A DNA stretch of 64,000 bases from Cellvibrio sp. 79 (GTDB lineage Bacteria; Pseudomonadota; Gammaproteobacteria; Pseudomonadales; Cellvibrionaceae), in the NCBI GenBank assembly GCA_003056245.1, contig MVDH01000005.1, positions 36,374 through 100,373 of the forward strand, read 5' to 3'. Positions 1 to 8,595 of the stretch are shown here, one piece after another (the first letter of the stretch is position 1; each line of letters starts with the position of its first letter). The translations under genes were made by a program, and so were the position numbers. Under the pieces are notes generated by a model. That model did no database searches, was not told the origin of the DNA, and saw nothing but the letters and a program-made list of their open reading frames with translations.

Positions 1-87
1 AAACGTTTGATTGACCAAATGGATCTTGAGTTTAATGGCCATGAATTTATTAATATAAGTGCGATAACCCAGGTACCACAAAACTAA
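1..87 (+). CDS. C-terminal end of an unidentified protein (partial)
   Basis: An open frame enters from the left edge and stops with TAA at 85-87, leaving 28 residues ending in TQVPQN. The fragment has no recognisable motif, so no function is given. It lies on the same strand as the ExbB/ExbD genes that begin 180 bases later, but a long inverted repeat separates them, so they are probably different transcription units. Confidence 0.5.
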   Translation, partial: KRLIDQMDLEFNGHEFINISAITQVPQN

Positions 88-192
88 AGCAATCGTATGA
101 AACGTTAATGAAGTGTTCTTCCTGCCTTGATGGTTTGTCCGCTATCTGCGCTAACACTGATACATTCGTAAACAATACATTTAACAATCACT

Positions 193-226
193 TTAAGTGC
201 TCATTTAATATCAAATGAGCACTTAA
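193..226. repeat. Perfect inverted repeat, 14-bp arms, upstream of exbB-like gene
   Basis: Positions 193-206 are the exact reverse complement of 213-226, with a 6-base AT loop (arm TTAAGTGCTCATTT). No T-tract follows on either strand, so it is not a standard intrinsic terminator. Its place 41 bases before the exbB-like start fits either an operator for a dimeric regulator or a terminator-like mRNA hairpin after the upstream gene. Confidence 0.6.
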
Positions 227-266
227 TATGAGTATTAATTTATAAAGAAAGGGATGGAAATTTGCT

Positions 267-932
267 ATGAATATGACAGAAATTATTCGCTTTATGCAGG
301 ATGGAGGCGTTTTTATGTTTCCTATCGGCATTATTCTTGTAGTGGGTTTGGCAATTGTTGTTGAGCGTTTTGTTTTTCTTGGCAAGGCTAAAAAATTAAA
401 TGCGAGCGCATTTGACCCAATCTTAAATGCGTTGCAAAAACGCGATTACCAAAGTGCAGTTAATATTAGTAAATCTTCCGAGGCATCTGTTGCGCGTATC
501 ATTAATGCCGGTTTGGCACGCATGGCACATTCAAACCGCAGGGAAGATATTGAATCGGCGATGGAAGAAGGCGTTATGGAAGCCATCCCCCGTCTGGAAC
601 GCCGTACCGGTTATTTGGCAACGCTTGCTAACATTGCGACCTTGCTTGGATTACTTGGAACCATTCACGGTTTGAGTTCTGCGTTTTCCGCAGTAGCGAA
701 CGCAGACCCATCAGAAAAAGCCGCTTTGCTTTCCGCCAGTATTGCTGTTGCGATGAACGCTACTGCATTTGGTTTGTTTACTGCAATTCCATTGTTATTG
801 GCCCACTCAATGATTCAAAGTCGCACGCTGGAAATTATCGATAGCCTCGAAATGGCGGGCGTAAAATGTTTGAACATTATTACCAATGCGCAAGATTCGA
901 TTGCACGGCAACGTGTGGAACCTAAACAATAA
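267..932 (+). CDS. MotA/TolQ/ExbB family proton channel protein
   Basis: This 221-residue inner-membrane protein matches the ExbB/TolQ layout: an N-terminal membrane helix (about residues 16-34), a cytoplasmic stretch containing a block of paired charged residues, and two C-terminal helices. The region around residues 120-180 (LANIATLLGLLGTIHGLSSA and the following AlaThr-rich helix) is the conserved MotA/TolQ/ExbB domain. Such proteins form a pentameric channel that, with ExbD, uses proton motive force to drive a TonB- or TolA-type transducer. It is the first gene of a compact four-gene operon with two ExbD-like proteins and a TonB-like protein. A second ATG lies two codons downstream of the chosen start; a purine-rich GAAAGGGA lies upstream. 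The family assignment is firm; the specific transport partner is unknown. Confidence 0.93.
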   Translation: MNMTEIIRFMQDGGVFMFPIGIILVVGLAIVVERFVFLGKAKKLNASAFDPILNALQKRDYQSAVNISKSSEASVARIINAGLARMAHSNRREDIESAMEEGVMEAIPRLERRTGYLATLANIATLLGLLGTIHGLSSAFSAVANADPSEKAALLSASIAVAMNATAFGLFTAIPLLLAHSMIQSRTLEIIDSLEMAGVKCLNIITNAQDSIARQRVEPKQ

Positions 933-955
933 TCGGAATTTAAGGAACGCCATAA

Positions 956-1504
956 ATGCGCCGATTATCCAAACGCAACAGTGAAGAAGCTGATGTTGAT
1001 GTAACGTCATTCATCAATCTCGTCATTGTGCTGGTACCTGTCTTATTAATGGGCATGGTTCTATCGCGAATTACAGTATTGGATTTAAAGCTGCCCGATA
1101 TAGCCGTGAATTCAGCAGCACCGCAAACTGAGCCTCCCGCACAATTAGAATTAATTGTGCGGGCTAACTACTTTGATATTAATTATCCAGCAGGAATAAA
1201 TCTGAAACGGCTCAATAAAACTGCAGCTGGGAATTATGATTACGCAAATCTCACGTTGCATCTTCAGGAAATAAAACGCCAGTTGGGTGAAAAAGGTATA
1301 GAGAAGCGCGATATTTATTTGCTATCAGAAAAAAATGTCGATTACCAAACATTGGTACAAGTGATGGATACCGTCCGTTCATATCGGACGGTAGTTGCTA
1401 CGTCCGTGGTAAATGCGGAATTGTTCCCCGAAGTATCCCTTGGTGATGCCCCACCAGAAGGCGAACAAACATTGGCGCTACCACCAGCAACGGGAGCACA
1501 ATGA
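956..1504 (+). CDS. ExbD/TolR family biopolymer transport protein (first copy)
   Basis: The 182-residue protein has the typical ExbD/TolR plan: a short basic cytoplasmic N terminus, one membrane helix at about residues 18-40 preceded by the conserved acidic segment DVDVTSFINLV, and a periplasmic domain. The Asp of the helix region is the proton-pathway residue in this family. The periplasmic part ends in a Pro/Ala-rich tail. It starts 23 bases after the exbB-like gene and its stop overlaps the start of the second ExbD gene by four bases (ATGA), so translation is probably coupled. Its role is energising the TonB-like protein encoded downstream. Confidence 0.9.
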   Translation: MRRLSKRNSEEADVDVTSFINLVIVLVPVLLMGMVLSRITVLDLKLPDIAVNSAAPQTEPPAQLELIVRANYFDINYPAGINLKRLNKTAAGNYDYANLTLHLQEIKRQLGEKGIEKRDIYLLSEKNVDYQTLVQVMDTVRSYRTVVATSVVNAELFPEVSLGDAPPEGEQTLALPPATGAQ

Positions 1505-2040
1505 TGAAAAAATCCCATCGCGCAAAACGGATGAACAGGCACCATGGTCGCCTGAACTTCGTACCCAAATTGAATTTGGTACCGCTCATAGATTGCTTTG
1601 TTTTGTTGATATTTTTTCTACTTATTAATTATTCAACTGAAGTAGAAGTTTTGCAGACTGACAAAACAGTAAAATTACCCGCATCCATATCGGAAACATC
1701 ACCCAAAGAAAATCTCGTGGTTGTGGTAAACGCCAGTGAAATTCTGGTGCTGGGGCGAAGTGTCGGCGGTATAAGCGATATGATGGCCGGAAATGGCGAT
1801 ACGTTTGAACCCTTGATAACGGAATTAAAATATCTTGCCAGCAAAGCGCCAGCCTTGACTGAAAAGGAACTGGCAGAAGGCAGGGCGGTTACTGTTCTGG
1901 GTGATCGTGCAATTCCTTATGCGCAGTTAAAAAAAATCATGGCTAGTTGTGTTGCCGCTGGTTATCGCAACATTTCTCTGGCGGTGCTGCATAAAGAAGC
2001 CAGCAACTCTATAGTAGGGGGCCAGGATGTCCGCCATTGA
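1501..2040 (+). CDS. ExbD/TolR family biopolymer transport protein (second copy)
   Basis: A second ExbD-like protein of 179 residues. The N terminus is strongly basic, followed by LNLVPLIDCFVLLIFFLLIN (about residues 24-43), the ExbD helix with its conserved Asp, and then a periplasmic domain. The start ATG overlaps the preceding stop (ATGA), and its own end overlaps the start of the following gene by 14 bases. Operons with one ExbB, two ExbD and a TonB/AgmX-like protein are known from gliding and TonB systems; two different ExbD subunits may form a heterodimer. No loss of key residues is seen. Confidence 0.9.
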   Translation: MMKKSHRAKRMNRHHGRLNFVPKLNLVPLIDCFVLLIFFLLINYSTEVEVLQTDKTVKLPASISETSPKENLVVVVNASEILVLGRSVGGISDMMAGNGDTFEPLITELKYLASKAPALTEKELAEGRAVTVLGDRAIPYAQLKKIMASCVAAGYRNISLAVLHKEASNSIVGGQDVRH

Positions 2041-2989
2041 TGTTTCAGTATTGCAATTACCATGGGCAACGAGTGATAGTGATCAGCAATTTAAAAAGAT
2101 TGTGCTGGGTTTTTTATTACTATTTTTCTGTATTGCATTACCAGTCTCCTACGTCACTTTGCCAGAATTAACCCGGGCAGAAAAAGAAGCGTTGCCACCT
2201 CAGTTGGCCCGCGTTGTTCTCGAGCAAAAGCTAATACCACCACAACCGGTAGTGCCACCTAAAATAGAAGAAAAGCCGGAAGTAGAAAAAACTCCGGAGA
2301 AGACCAATGAAGAAAAAAATACAACAACGCCTGCTGAAACAAAACCGGTAACACCTGATACGTCAAAAACCAGCAAAAGTGATTCGACGGAAAGAGCGAG
2401 GAGTGTGGCAAAACAAAGCGGTATATTAGCCATGGCTAATGAACTGAACGAATTGCAAAACACAGATGCAATTACAGAAAATGTACGGACCACTGTTACA
2501 GCAACAAAAAATGAGGCGGCAACGCACAACGTTAGTGAGGTAATCACCGCGTCGAACCAACAAGGTAAGGTCATCCAGCAAGATGATGTTGTAGGACAAC
2601 TGCAATCCACCGATTTGCAAACAAGAGAAGCCCGGACACAAACGGCTGCAACTGAAAAAGCTGTAGTGGCGGATAACAATTTGCGGCAAGGTAAAGGTGG
2701 CGGCCGGGCATCATCTGACATTAGTTTGGTATTCAATAAAAATAAGGCGAGTTTGCATTCAATCTACGAGCGGGAACGTAGAAAAAATACTAGCTTGAAA
2801 GGAAAAATCGTTTTTCAATTAACGATTGAGCCAAATGGAAAAGTAAGCAGTGTTAAAATTTTATCCAGCGAACTTAATAATCCGGAGCTGGAAAACCGAA
2901 TTATCACACGGATTAAAATGTTTATTTTTGCTCCAACATCTGATGGCACTATAACAATAGATTACCCGGTAGAATTTATTCCTTCCTAA
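2027..2989 (+). CDS. TonB-like energy transducer with AgmX/PglI-type C-terminal domain
   Basis: This 320-residue protein has one membrane helix at about residues 27-46, then a long Pro/Glu/Lys/Thr-rich segment (about 65-125) typical of the periplasm-spanning part of TonB/TolA proteins, a Gln/Thr-rich linker, and a C-terminal domain (about 225-320). The C-terminal domain begins at GKGGGRASSDISLVFNKNK and contains the pattern GKIVFQLTIEPNGKVSSVKI, which matches the AgmX/PglI TonB-like C-terminal domain rather than classical TonB. It overlaps the second exbD gene by 14 bases and ends the operon. I infer that it couples the ExbB/ExbD motor to an outer-membrane receptor or envelope machine; which one is not shown. 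Confidence 0.85.
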   Translation: MSAIDVSVLQLPWATSDSDQQFKKIVLGFLLLFFCIALPVSYVTLPELTRAEKEALPPQLARVVLEQKLIPPQPVVPPKIEEKPEVEKTPEKTNEEKNTTTPAETKPVTPDTSKTSKSDSTERARSVAKQSGILAMANELNELQNTDAITENVRTTVTATKNEAATHNVSEVITASNQQGKVIQQDDVVGQLQSTDLQTREARTQTAATEKAVVADNNLRQGKGGGRASSDISLVFNKNKASLHSIYERERRKNTSLKGKIVFQLTIEPNGKVSSVKILSSELNNPELENRIITRIKMFIFAPTSDGTITIDYPVEFIPS

Positions 2990-3580
2990 CGATCACATAG
3001 CAAGGATGCTTGGGGTAGCAGGAACTTCCCGCCATAGATTACATAAACCTCTTTGAAGTCTTGTGTCTCCTGCGTTTGGCTCTAAAACTCCCGAATATAA
3101 TGGCGCAAAATTGCAATAATTTTACCGCGCTCAACATTCTTTGGTCAGTCTAATCGTAGCTGTGGATGCACATATTCCGCAGTAAATTAGCATAATTGCA
3201 GGTGCCGGTAATTTTAAGAGTCTTTGCAGGTTTGAAAAAATTCTCGCAGGACTGAAGCGTTAAAATTCTAAATAAAACTATTTTGTTGTTGCTTGACGGG
3301 CGAGACATGAACAAGCCTCTCTTACCAGTCAATTTCTCTGATATCAGTTTTAGTCAATTATCAACTCGAAATTACATTGGTAATCCAAGCTGCACTCTTT
3401 GTTGCACATGAGTTTTAACTATCCTAAGTTGGCAAGGACCCATTCGCTTTAATTGGCATACACTAACCTGTTCCTTCATCTAAAACATTCAATGCCCGAA
3501 ACATTTTCCGTAATACAAATTATCGTGCGTAAAATCCAAGACCCGGTCCCAAGGGCGAATGACTGTCAATTATGTTGGTG
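2990..3580. other. 591-base gap without a convincing gene
   Basis: This gap lies between the TonB-like operon and the convergent propeptide-like gene. The only open frame, 60 codons on the minus strand near 3150-3332, has no ribosome site or coding character. A 33-base sequence at 3015-3047 recurs in inverted orientation at 33894-33926. No clear terminator was found after the TonB-like gene. Confidence 0.6.
3015..3047 (+). repeat. Dispersed repeat, copy 1
   Basis: Positions 3015-3047 (beginning GTAGCAGGAACTTCC) match the reverse complement of 33894-33926 at 32 of 33 bases; the single mismatch is at 3030. Similarity decays just beyond 3047. The core CAGGAACTTCC is almost palindromic. Both copies lie in non-coding DNA beside decayed genes, so this may be a mobile-element end or a REP-like repeat. 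Confidence 0.6.
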
Positions 3581-4360
3581 TTAATGTGATTCAGGTGGGC
3601 CTGTGTAATTGGGGTCAACATCTGCTGGATCAATTACATCACTTACCTCCGGATCTGCCTTAAACAATAATTGACTAGAGGCAATCCAGCCATTATTGCC
3701 ATGTGCTTGCAGTACATAATGTCCGTCTGGTGTGTCTAGCCCCCCAACGGTTAATGCTTCTCCGCGTGTAAAACTTACTGAATATTTCTGGCCATCTTCG
3801 CCTTGGATATGACCGTACCAGCTAATGCTGCTGTAATCGTGTTTTTCTACTTTATCGATAACAACTTCATAATCCTTTGCGTTTTCGTCAACACGAACAT
3901 TGATCGCATCACCGGGCATTAACGTTTCCATTTTCATCGTATCCAATTGAATAAATTGGCGACCGTCCGCCAACTCTTCAGGTTTCAGCGGTAAATTTTT
4001 TGGCGTAGTTTCTGCCGGACTCCAGGACGTATTGCGTGCAACAGCGGCAGCAACTTCTTCGGGTGAGTAATCTAAGTTGGGGCGACGTTGTTTAATATTA
4101 TCCATTCTTGTTTTTAGTTCAGCGCTTGTTATTGGAGCGTGCGACGAACTAGTGCCTAATTTACTGTTGGCAGCAATCAGAGATGTGTCCACCTTAATAT
4201 TATTATGTTCTGTGAGTGATTTTGGATTTGTGTGTATATCGGTTGACTCTTCAACAGCAGGTGTGGATTGAGAACTATAAAAATAAATAATACCGAAAGA
4301 CAAGCCTGCTGCCGCCAACGTTTTTAACCAGAAACTTGATTGGGATTGCATAATTCGCAC
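3581..4360 (-). CDS. Secreted or membrane-anchored protein resembling a metallopeptidase propeptide
   Basis: A protein of up to 259 residues. After a hydrophobic N-terminal segment (FWLKTLAAAGLSFGIIYFY, a signal peptide or anchor) comes a low-complexity Ser/Thr region, then a folded domain at about residues 135-245. That domain contains MPGDAINVRVDENAKDYEVV, SISWYGHIQGEDGQKYSVSF and GLDTPDGHYVLQAHGNNGW, which resembles the N-terminal propeptide domain seen in secreted reprolysin-like zinc metallopeptidases. It is encoded 65 bases downstream of just such a peptidase, whose own N terminus lacks a propeptide. I infer that it acts as a separately made chaperone or inhibitor. The start is ambiguous: GTG at 4360 or ATG at 4351. 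Confidence 0.6.
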   Translation of the reverse strand: MRIMQSQSSFWLKTLAAAGLSFGIIYFYSSQSTPAVEESTDIHTNPKSLTEHNNIKVDTSLIAANSKLGTSSSHAPITSAELKTRMDNIKQRRPNLDYSPEEVAAAVARNTSWSPAETTPKNLPLKPEELADGRQFIQLDTMKMETLMPGDAINVRVDENAKDYEVVIDKVEKHDYSSISWYGHIQGEDGQKYSVSFTRGEALTVGGLDTPDGHYVLQAHGNNGWIASSQLLFKADPEVSDVIDPADVDPNYTGPPESH

Positions 4361-4425
4361 TCTTTATTAAGTGCTAATAAAAATTCCGATGCGCCACGTT
4401 GTAACGCACCGGGATTCATTTTTAT

Positions 4426-5807
4426 TTAGCGTGTGATACGAATCCAGTTGATGTTCCAACCGTTGGTTTTTGCGAGTAAACCAAAATTGTAGGTGCCTGC
4501 AGGAATGTTGACGGTGTGACTGATTGTGGTCCAGTTTTGCCAGCCACCCGTTGCAGGAACTGTTAATTCTCCAAATGGAATAACGCCACCATTCAAGTCA
4601 GATGTAAAACGCCCGCCATTCGGGCTGGCGACCCTATATTCAATTTTATAAATGCCTGATGTTGGAAACTTCACATTGCTGTAAGACATCCAGTCGTTGG
4701 TTTCAATCCAGCCAACATTTTGTCCACCGCCTGCGTCGGTGGTCGGTTCAGTTTGTACGCCACTGTAGGCGAAATAATTTTCTGCTTGAATCAATAAATT
4801 AAAGCCAGCGGTACTGACAACAATTGAGCTAGCGGAATCATTAAATCCATCATCGCTCAAGCAGGAATCATCGCCGGTTTTGGTGATAGAATTTCCGGTG
4901 AAATTATCATGTTCATAAAGCGTAATGCTGTAGCCTGATTGCACACGCAATGATGAAATATCGTCTTCAATAATTCCTTTCAATCGCAATTGCGACATGT
5001 TGTACCTGCCGGGTGTCAGGCCAACAGTGTAGCCACCGTAGTTACAATTCTGGGCCACTTGTACCGGGCCGGAAGATCCTGCAGTAGGACGGAATTCAGC
5101 AATCTCATTGCGCACATTTTGAATAGCCAACGCCGCGTAAGCCTCATCGGGTCGACCAACAGGGATACCACAAGGCAGGCCTCGGCAGGTTATATTGGGA
5201 TTGGAAAAGCGCGCAATCCGGGTAGTTTTGAATACACTCGCATAAGCCATGATATCGACAAATACATTTTCTACTCCGTAACCAACGCCATAGCGGTAAC
5301 GAGTGCCCGATTCATTGCCTTGTTTGCGCGAATGGCTTAGACCCATGTTGTGACCTAACTCGTGAGCCATTACGAGTGGACCGCAATTGGGACCAACCAC
5401 ATTCCAGGTCAAATCTTTATTGATGGCAACAAAACCGACACCGCAAGCACCTGTTGCATGGAGTTGAGATACCAAATCAGCTCCCAATTGATCACGTAAT
5501 TCATTTGCTGTGCTATTGAATCGAAGATTACCGAGCACTTTACCCTGATCTGCGCCACCAGGGTCCAAAGGGCGAGCACCAACGAGACGCAATTTCATAT
5601 CAATTTGACTATCGGCATAGGCCGCATTCATTTGATTAACCCAGCTACTTATCGCCGTCTGTGGCTCACCGCCAAAATAATTTTGGTGTGTTCATCGTAA
5701 AATACCAAAAGATCTACAGTTGCTGCTTGCACACTATTTAATGTTGCAAAGATGCTGACCCCCAACAGCAGTAATCGTTTTGCTTTATTAGCGATACCTG
5801 ATTTCAT
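4426..5807 (-). pseudogene. Reprolysin-like secreted zinc metallopeptidase with crystallin-like and CBM6 domains, frameshifted
   Basis: The start at 5807 (after a strong GAGAGGAAT site) gives a signal peptide ending near SVQAA and the segment TVDLLVFYDEHTK. The frame then breaks at about 5680-5684 in an AAAATT tract: one base appears to be missing, and the continuation FGGEPQTAISSWVNQ lies in the next frame. Downstream are the zinc site HELGHNMGLSH (HExxHxxGxxH) and a Met-turn DIMAYAS, both intact. A beta/gamma-crystallin-like segment follows, then a C-terminal CBM6-type carbohydrate-binding module ending NINWIRITR. Repaired, the protein would be about 460 residues. Either a sequencing error or a recent mutation explains it. 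The next gene encodes a propeptide-like domain. Confidence 0.82.
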
Positions 5808-6421
5808 TTTATTCCTCTCATTTATTGTGTGTAGTGTTAGTAGTGCAGTAGATATCACCCGAATTATTTCCGAATACAACCAACCTTTTTTGGCATGAAG
5901 GTAGACGCATTACTTTTTTTATTAGTAGTCTTTTCGCCGCAATATAAAAAAGGGAGAGACCGAAGGTGCTCTCCAAGCAAGGCAACAACAAAGACAATCT
6001 GGAAATCGGGTGTCGTTGATCAATGTCACGTATTTTTATTGGTATTTTTTTTTATCAATCAAATGAGAAAGGTTAAGGATTCTGCCTATCTAGATATCCT
6101 GATCACATCGTAGCGAAAAAACCTCACCAAATTAGACGAACGTCGAATGAGATCCACCCCCGTTGAGAAAAAAATAATTTATGGTGGATTAGGTAGGTTG
6201 TGCAGAACAGTAACTAATTTTTTAAGCGTGCTGATTTTCAACGAGATGATATTTTTTAAATAATACGGAAAGGATCGTTTTCATTAACTCAATTGAGTTT
6301 GAGGGAACCATCAATGATCAAATTGGTTCCTCAGGTCTGTTTTTTCCTAAATATGGGTAACCAAAAATTTCAAGTTGGGTTTGCCAGAGGTGAGAGGTAA
6401 GTAACCCATATCAATATATAT
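5808..6421. other. Gap of about 610 bases with hairpins, no supported gene
   Basis: The first part should hold the promoter of the minus-strand metallopeptidase. The only open frame on the plus strand (5895-6113) has no ribosome site and a non-protein-like composition. The right part contains a palindrome and a hairpin just before the truncated Rhs gene. The Rhs frame is closed by a stop at 6398-6400, so the missing 5' portion of Rhs is not present here. Confidence 0.55.
6286..6332. repeat. Palindrome followed by a hairpin, terminator-like
   Basis: AACTCAATTGAGTT at 6286-6299 is a perfect 14-base palindrome. Immediately after it, 6301-6310 pairs with 6324-6332 (one bulged G), and a run of six T begins at about 6340. 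The hairpin plus T-run could terminate plus-strand transcription. No plus-strand gene lies upstream, so it may be left over from a deleted gene at the Rhs break point. Confidence 0.45.
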
Positions 6422-7470
6422 GTGCATGATTCGCGTGTTGATGAACCTTTATTGTGGTACCCAAACGGAAATGTCACTGCAACCAACCGACACAATTTGC
6501 TATCAGATCACCAAGGCTCCATTGTAGCGGTAACCGACAACCTGGCTAACGTAACCGCAATAAATACTTACGATGCATACGGTAGTCCCGGCAATAATAA
6601 TCAAGGCCGCTTCTCTTACACTGGCCAGCCGTATTTGCCAGAAATCGGATTGTATTATTACAAAGCACGAATGTACTCACCGACATTAGGCCGGTTTTTG
6701 CAAACGGATCCGATAAACAAAAATGATCCCACAGGAATGTTTGGGTATTACCCTGGCCACAATGAATTATCAGCAGAATTTAGTGGCCAAGTTTTAGCGG
6801 CTGCATCAACGATTGCTGATTTCACCCCGGTGGTTGGTGATGTAAAAGCAATTGGCGAAGCCATGGCAAATCCTTCGGCTATAAATGTAGCCGCAGCTGC
6901 GGTGGGAATAGTGCCTGGCATTGGTGATGCAGCGTCAAAGACAATAAAAGCTGAATCAGCTGTAAGTGCAGTAAAGTTGGAGAAACAGCTTGCATCCGAA
7001 GCCCAGGTGGGACAGCTCGCCAAAGATGGTGGTACTGTTATTAGTCAACCGGCTAATCAAGCTGAGCGTATTGCAGCGCACACCGCAGCTGACGCGGGAA
7101 ATATTCAAAAAGTAAGCTCTGATGCATATACCGCAAGAGGTGGGCAGCAAGTGCAAACACATTCATTTAGGGATGCATCCATAAATGAACTTATCGAGCC
7201 CAAAACAATAATTGATGAACAAAGTGATAGTAAAAACACTGAGGACAATATGACTAAAGTAGAGCGTATTTCATCTAAAAGTGGAAATCGATTTATAGAT
7301 GTAATGGAGCATGAGGATGGTTCGTATCTGCTCCACCAGTTCATCCGTAAATATGACCTTGAGAAGAGAAGAATTATGAAATTCGGGAGCTTCCCGATCC
7401 TTCTAGTAGATTTGGGGATTTTTCTGCGGCTGTTTTAGAGGCGCAAAGAATCATGAACTTAAGTAACTGA
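6422..7470 (+). pseudogene. Truncated Rhs-family polymorphic toxin fragment with internal frameshift
   Basis: The frame carries the C-terminal Rhs core: VDEPLLWY, the repeat LLSDHQGSIVAVTDN, YTGQPYLPEIGLYYYKARMY and SPTLGRFLQTDPI. The usual residues between DPI and the DPTG motif appear deleted (DPINKNDPTG). Next comes a hydrophobic pre-toxin segment (DFTPVVGDVKAIG, VGIVPGIGDAA) and a variable tip. At about 7361-7363 one base is missing: the first frame ends at 7438, while the next frame continues sensibly (EEKNYEIRELPDPSSRFGDF) to a stop at 7468-7470. The N-terminal bulk of an Rhs protein is absent. An ATG at 7250 could mark a small separate protein, possibly an immunity gene fused by decay. 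This is a remnant, not a working full-length toxin. Confidence 0.8.
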
Positions 7471-7524
7471 AAGTAAGCACCAGCTAAATTAGTTTTGATA
7501 ATTTTGTTAGTGAACTGGAAAATT

Positions 7525-7563
7525 AAAACCCCGGCCAGCTCGCTGCCCCGGGGTTTTGTTTTT
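7525..7563 (+). terminator. Intrinsic terminator after the Rhs remnant
   Basis: AAAACCCCGG at 7525-7534 pairs with CCGGGGTTTT at 7548-7557, followed by GTTTTT. It is a strong GC-rich stem with T-tract about 55 bases after the repaired Rhs stop. The A/T flanks also let it serve the minus-strand HAD remnant. Confidence 0.85.
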
Positions 7564-7629
7564 ATGAGCGTTTAATATTTTGTTTTTAATCCGCCGTCAA
7601 CACCAAACATCTTTGCATAACCCGAATCG

Positions 7630-7979
7630 TCACCGGCGAATCAACCATGCAACCGGAATTCCACGTTCATTCAAAGAAGTTAATGTGGGCTTCACATCGT
7701 AAAAAGAGACAATGAATTCAATTCTTTTTGAATTTGTGTTTGGATTTTATCAATGAGTGAATTTGGTGCGAAAATTTCCAAAACTGTTGAAAGTTCGCGC
7801 ACATCGCTATTGATAGTCATCAATTTGCGTGCATCATCGGGATTTGGTTGCCGTCCGTTTTCTCTTGCCCATTTTAATAATTGGCGGAAGGGATGATGCA
7901 TTAGTCCGTACTTAACGAGTGTGCCAAATAAATCGAATATAACTAAATCTATTTTAGTCGTTAGTGGTGTAATGGTCAT
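7630..7979 (-). pseudogene. HAD-superfamily hydrolase remnant, frameshifted and 3'-truncated
   Basis: Starting at the ATG at 7979, the frame gives MTITPLTTKIDLVIFDLFGTLV, where DLFGT is HAD motif I with the nucleophile Asp. About 70 more residues follow that resemble the HAD cap region. The frame ends at 7692, but the next frame continues FYDVKPTLTSLNERGIPVAW before a stop at 7630. The shift falls in an A5 run at 7701-7705 (T5 on the coding strand; six would restore the frame). The rest of the Rossmann core, including the motif II-IV residues, is missing, so the gene is probably dead even if the frameshift is an error. Confidence 0.72.
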
Positions 7980-8595
7980 GACTGCAGAGTATGGCCTGCT
8001 CAGAAGAGTTGTGAATGGATTGCAATGACTATTTTTTAGTCGATTTTTGGGTTCGTCTTTATTGAATTTAACATAAGGCGTGTTATGCGTAGTGGTGAGC
8101 AAAAAACAATCTACTATCGTGGCACATGGGTTCGCAAAAAAGTGTTCAATTCTCTAATACCTGTATTAGGCTTCCAAGTATTACGTCCAATAATGACCGG
8201 CCAAATTCGCTGTATTCGTACGTTTCATTTATAAATTATCAACTACTGTTGAGCGTTAATATTTCGATATCACGACGGCTATTTTTATTGACCAGTTTGT
8301 AGGAAATAAATTTATAGAATCATATTTTTTCCTCATGTAGTAATCTGCGTTATTTTTCATAAAATCTGATAGGTATATATAATTTCCAATTCGGGAAATC
8401 ACTATCAAGTCTATTTAGTGGCGCAGTAAAGAGGAATCAACAAGTGTAAATATAAAATTTATTCACTAGATTTTTACGCAGGCTTAAAATTACCAGAAAA
8501 AATTTCTTAAAATTAAAAACTTCTACTGTTGCTCCAATAAAAATAACAAACGTAACTTACAAAAAAATTATAACCAGTTATTACTCTTGTTAACG
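7980..8595. other. Gap of about 615 bases, AT-rich, no gene seen
   Basis: It lies between the HAD remnant and the end of the MFS gene. In-frame codons exist upstream of 7979 up to 8102 but do not resemble a HAD N terminus. The rest is AT-rich with many stops on both strands. No tRNA, terminator or repeat was recognised. Confidence 0.5.

Noticed and set aside
5895..6113. 72-codon plus-strand frame upstream of the metallopeptidase
   Set aside because: No ribosome site, unusual composition, and it lies in the expected promoter region of the opposite-strand peptidase gene.
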